Assembly (NCBI GenBank): GCA_002711845.1
Contig: PASF01000011.1
Coordinates: forward strand, 62,001 to 126,000
DNA: 64,000 nt
DNA from: Gammaproteobacteria bacterium
GTDB taxonomy: Bacteria; Pseudomonadota; Gammaproteobacteria; Pseudomonadales; Pseudohongiellaceae
Reading direction: 5' to 3'
A program made the position numbers and the translations under genes. Shown piece by piece: positions 60,935 to 64,000 of this stretch; within the stretch, counting starts at the first letter, position 1; each line of letters opens with the position of its first letter. A model generated the notes under the pieces. The model saw only the letters and a program-made list of their open reading frames with translations, had not been told where the DNA came from and did not search any database.

Positions 60935-62476
60935 ATGAGTGCACAAGCAAGTGGCAGACAGGTCCAGCTACTGGATACCACCCTGCGAGATGGTGAACAG
61001 ACCCAGGGCGTTTCATTCGCAGCCAAGGAAAAGCTGCAGATCGCCCGTGCCCTGCTGCAGTCACTAAAAGTTGACCGCATCGAAGTGGCCTCAGCACGGG
61101 TGTCCGAGGGCGAAAAAAAGGCTGTCGCCGACATCAATGCCTGGGCGGCCCAGGAAGGCTTGCTGGAGAAAGTCGAAGTACTGGGTTTTGTTGATCACAC
61201 ACTCAGTGTCAACTGGGTGCGTGATACCGGCGGCAAGGTCATCAATCTGCTTGCCAAGGGCAGTGAGAAACACTGCCGGGAACAACTCGGCCGCACGCTG
61301 GATGAGCATGTCAGTGATATCAGGCGCACTGTCGCCTACGCCCAGGAAAACGGCCTGCACGTCAACATGTACCTGGAAGACTGGTCCAATGGTTACAAGG
61401 ACAGTCGCCAGTATGTGTTTGACCTGGTGGCAGGTGTGCAGGACTGCGGTATCGGTAATTTTATGCTGCCTGACACCCTCGGTGTCATGACGCCGGACGA
61501 AGTCTACACAGCACTGACCGACATGACCGGCCACTTTCCCGATTTACGGTTTGATTTTCACCCCCACAACGATTACGGACTGGCCACGGCCAATGTCATG
61601 GCGGCGGTCAAGGCCGGCATCGATACCATCCACTGCACCGTCAATTGCCTGGGCGAACGCGCCGGCAATGCGTCGCTGGCGGAAGTGGCCGTGGTATTGA
61701 AAGACAAGCTGGGCATCCGCCTGTCCATCGACGAGACCCGCATTGCCATGCTCAGCCGCATGGTGGAGAACTTCTCCGGCAAATGGATTGCGGCCAATAC
61801 GCCCATCGTCGGCGCCGATGTATTCACGCAGACCGCCGGCATCCACGCCGACGGCGATCAGAAAGGCGGCCTCTACATCACCGCGCTGCGCCCTGAACGT
61901 TTCGCACGCAAGCGCACTTATGCACTGGGCAAAATGAGTGGCAAAGCATCGCTGGCCAACAACCTGGAAGAAATGGGCCTGGAGTTGAGCGATGAAGATC
62001 AGCGCAAGGTTTTGCAGGAAATCGTCAAACTGGGCGATTCCAAAGCACTGATCACGGCCGACGACCTGCCCTTCATCATTGCCGATGTGCTGGAGCGCCG
62101 CGAGTTTCGATATGTTGAGTTGCTTAACTGCTATATCAGCAGCGGCCTGGATGTTGACAGCACTGCCAGTATCCGCATCAGCATTCAGAACAAAGCCTAT
62201 AACGCCTCCGGCTCGGGCAATGGCGGGTTCGCCGCATTCATCGACGCCATCAGCAAGATTCTCAAGAAACGTGATTTTGTCATGCCGGCGCTGCTGGATT
62301 ACGAGGTGCACATTCCTCGCGGCGGCAACACCAATGCCCTGACTGAATGTATCATCACCTGGAAAATAGAGGATCGGGAACTGAAAACCCGAGGTGTTGA
62401 TGCCAACCAGGTGCTGGCTGCCGTCAAGGCAACACTGCGCATGATCAATATGCGCATGCACAGCCTGATCCCCTGA
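60935..62476 (+). CDS. LeuA/CimA-family acyltransferase (2-isopropylmalate or citramalate synthase)
   Basis: 513 residues. The HMGL-like TIM barrel begins with LLDTTLRDGEQTQGVSF (metal aspartate and arginine) and contains FHPHNDYGLATAN at about 209. A linker subdomain leads to the C-terminal LeuA-type allosteric fold. It differs clearly from the 561-residue LeuA at 30206. This type of enzyme condenses acetyl-CoA with an oxo acid; leucine (2-oxoisovalerate) or isoleucine via citramalate (pyruvate) are both possible. It ends 9 bp before the convergent lptG gene. Confidence 0.85.
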   Translation: MSAQASGRQVQLLDTTLRDGEQTQGVSFAAKEKLQIARALLQSLKVDRIEVASARVSEGEKKAVADINAWAAQEGLLEKVEVLGFVDHTLSVNWVRDTGGKVINLLAKGSEKHCREQLGRTLDEHVSDIRRTVAYAQENGLHVNMYLEDWSNGYKDSRQYVFDLVAGVQDCGIGNFMLPDTLGVMTPDEVYTALTDMTGHFPDLRFDFHPHNDYGLATANVMAAVKAGIDTIHCTVNCLGERAGNASLAEVAVVLKDKLGIRLSIDETRIAMLSRMVENFSGKWIAANTPIVGADVFTQTAGIHADGDQKGGLYITALRPERFARKRTYALGKMSGKASLANNLEEMGLELSDEDQRKVLQEIVKLGDSKALITADDLPFIIADVLERREFRYVELLNCYISSGLDVDSTASIRISIQNKAYNASGSGNGGFAAFIDAISKILKKRDFVMPALLDYEVHIPRGGNTNALTECIITWKIEDRELKTRGVDANQVLAAVKATLRMINMRMHSLIP

Positions 62477-62485
62477 CGCGGAGGC

Positions 62486-63559
62486 TTACACGCGCCGCAG
62501 CAGGAACAGGCCAAACAGTGCACACAGGACAATAGGGGCCAGGACAGCCACAAATGGACTGATGCCATATAGAATGGTTGCCGGCCCCAGCGTGCGCTGG
62601 ATGATGGTGAAGCCCAGACCGATGGCAATGGCGACAAACACCCTGAAGCCCATGGTCGCTTCGCGCAGTGGGCCAAACACAAACGATACCGCCAGCAGCA
62701 CCAGGCTCAGCGTCGCCAGTGGTTGCAACAATTTTTTCCAGAACGCCAGATAATAGTTGCTGCTATCCAGGCCTTCACTGTCGAAATAGCGGGCAAACTG
62801 GTACAGCCCGCTGATGGACTGACGATCCGGACGTACCAATAGCACACTCAACAGCGACGGTGACATGTCCACGGACCAGCGCATTTCATCATGGTACTGT
62901 GCCTGCAATGCGTCTCCGCCAAAGCGCGTTTCGCGCACCCCCGTCAGACGCCAATAGGGTTCACCCACGTCATCCACATAATGGCCCTGCTCGGCAAAAC
63001 TGCTGCGCAGCAATTCGCGCCGGTTACTCAGTTCGTAAACAGTGATGCCGAACAGCTCACGGCCGCCCGGTGCGATGGCATTGATATGGATATACTCGTT
63101 GCCGATTTTGCGCCAGTCACCCTGCGAACTGCTGATGGCCTGGCCACCGCTTTGTATCAGCGCCCGCTGACTCTGGGCAGTCTGCTGCAAAGTCGGCGCC
63201 ACCCATTCGCCCAGCACCAGACTGAACACCATGACCCCCAGCACCGGTATCATGACCCAGCCCACCAGCACGGAGGTTTTAACACCGGAGGACTGCATCA
63301 CCAGCAATTCCTGGCTTGAAGCCAGTATGCCCAGGCCGATCAGCGCGCCGCCCAGCGCTACAAACGGCAACAGCTCATACACACTGGTCGGCAGCGTTCG
63401 CAGCACATACACAATCGCATCCCAGGCGGTGTAGTAACGATTGGTATCTGCCAACTCTTCGGCAATGGTAAACACCAGGTCGATCATGGTGATCAACCCC
63501 AGCACCACCAACATGGAGAGCAGTACGGTTTTGGCCAGGTAACGGGCAAGCATTGGCAT
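62486..63559 (-). CDS. lptG: Lipopolysaccharide export permease LptG
   Basis: 357 residues. Three helices at the N-terminus, a periplasmic beta-jellyroll (about 125-265) and three C-terminal helices are the LptF/LptG pattern. YELLPFVALGGALIGLG and AFWKKLLQPLATLSLVLLAVSFVFGPLRE are family marks. With LptF and LptB it pulls LPS from the inner membrane towards the Lpt bridge. Translation starts at the MPMLARY methionine, one base after the lptF stop; the frame is open to 63601. Confidence 0.93.
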   Translation of the reverse strand: MPMLARYLAKTVLLSMLVVLGLITMIDLVFTIAEELADTNRYYTAWDAIVYVLRTLPTSVYELLPFVALGGALIGLGILASSQELLVMQSSGVKTSVLVGWVMIPVLGVMVFSLVLGEWVAPTLQQTAQSQRALIQSGGQAISSSQGDWRKIGNEYIHINAIAPGGRELFGITVYELSNRRELLRSSFAEQGHYVDDVGEPYWRLTGVRETRFGGDALQAQYHDEMRWSVDMSPSLLSVLLVRPDRQSISGLYQFARYFDSEGLDSSNYYLAFWKKLLQPLATLSLVLLAVSFVFGPLREATMGFRVFVAIAIGLGFTIIQRTLGPATILYGISPFVAVLAPIVLCALFGLFLLRRV

Positions 63560-63560
63560 A

Positions 63561-64000
63561 TCAGGCAATCCTCGCCAGCGCTGGTTTTCGGGGACGGTCA
63601 CGCCACATCAGGGCAAAACCGGCGCCGATAAAAATGGTGTGTACCCACCACAGGCCAATGACCGGTGACAGGCTGCCGTCTTCCACTGCATCCCGCGACA
63701 CCTGTAGCAACATGAAATACAGGCCATACAGCAACGCCGCGGGCACCAAGCGGGCAAAGCGACCCTGGCGCGGATCCACTTTGCTCAATGGCACAGCCAA
63801 CAAGGTCAGCACCGGTATCAGCAGGATCACGGAAATGCGCCACTGCAGCTCCGCGACCAGTCCCGGGTCAGATGAACCGAGTAACGCGGTTGTGGGTAGC
63901 TCGGTGCCTCTCAGTACCGGGGCAATGGTGCTTTGTTCCGGCAGCAGAATGCCCTGTTCCTGAAACTCGGTGACACTGTAATCTGCCGCACCCGGGGTCC
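63561..64000 (-). CDS. lptF: Lipopolysaccharide export permease LptF, C-terminal part (cut by window edge)
   Basis: About 146 residues visible before the stop at 63561. They read through the end of the periplasmic domain (YSVTEFQEQGILL) and three membrane helices (ISVILLIPVLTLLAVPLSKV, ALLYGLYFMLLQ, WVHTIFIGAGFALMW), which match the end of LptF. It is directly followed by lptG, the universal gene pair for LPS export. Its N-terminus lies beyond the window. Confidence 0.88.
   Translation of the reverse strand, partial: TPGAADYSVTEFQEQGILLPEQSTIAPVLRGTELPTTALLGSSDPGLVAELQWRISVILLIPVLTLLAVPLSKVDPRQGRFARLVPAALLYGLYFMLLQVSRDAVEDGSLSPVIGLWWVHTIFIGAGFALMWRDRPRKPALARIA

Noticed and set aside
1-64000. 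Transposons, prophage, CRISPR arrays or rRNA operons
   Set aside because: No transposase, integrase, phage structural gene, regularly spaced repeat or rRNA sequence was found when reading both strands.

Overview
The window reads as a chromosomal segment of a gammaproteobacterium, probably a marine or aquatic heterotroph near the Pseudomonadales/Cellvibrionales. The order purL-tadA-guaA-guaB-xseA ... der-bamB-yfgM-hisS-ispG-rodZ-rlmN-ndk-iscS-iscR follows the order I know from Pseudomonas. The outer-membrane assembly genes (bamB, lptF, lptG), rodA and rodZ fit a Gram-negative rod. Species cannot be named from sequence alone. There is no phage, transposase, plasmid function or CRISPR array; codon use looks even and strand switches are frequent.

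Layout. 1-1032: the 5' end of purL and tadA. 1114-6142: a LysR regulator divergent from dabB-dabA, a DAB-type inorganic-carbon (CO2/bicarbonate) accumulation operon. 6153-10144: a crotonase and guaBA. 10244-12183: xseA and a membrane-anchored DsbA-like protein. 12202-15808: a chemoreceptor with a C-terminal sensor, rodA and a DoxX protein. 15894-24395: a long leftward housekeeping cluster from ndk to der. 24545-26174: iscS and iscR behind an IscR-type operator, without iscU, iscA, hscBA or fdx. 26292-29995: RNase AM-like PHP protein, a zinc-ribbon protein, and an ECF sigma/anti-sigma/secreted coiled-coil operon. 30206-32823: leuA divergent from an Lrp-type regulator. 32839-38193: a LytTR two-component pair, mdh, queA and an exported M20 amidohydrolase. 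38367-38453: tRNA-Leu(CAA). 38715-41087: a secreted redoxin and a di-haem peroxidase-like cytochrome with a methionine-rich insert. 41112-49055: secreted esterase, thioesterase, two exported amidohydrolase-fold proteins and a DUF885 lipoprotein. 49096-52899: MgtC-like protein, HAD phosphatase, MAPEG protein, DUF938 methyltransferase and a non-canonical NRAMP transporter. 52915-58013: exported M1 peptidase and a DUF305-LVIVD fusion. 58275-64000: a 41-residue membrane peptide, leuB, an RDD protein, a secreted hypothetical, a second LeuA/citramalate-synthase-like enzyme, lptG and the 3' end of lptF.

How it fits together. Purine synthesis (purL, guaBA), leucine synthesis (leuA, leuB, second LeuA-like), outer-membrane biogenesis and tRNA/rRNA modification (tadA, queA, rlmN) form the backbone. 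The accessory part is rich in exported peptidases, amidohydrolases and esterases, as expected of a consumer of dissolved organic matter. The DAB operon could supply bicarbonate for carboxylation reactions. The observations most worth following are the methionine-rich di-haem cytochrome with its redoxin, the NRAMP-fold transporter lacking the usual metal ligands, the reduced isc locus with a matching IscS C-terminal truncation, and the DAB operon with a terminator-like hairpin inside dabB.
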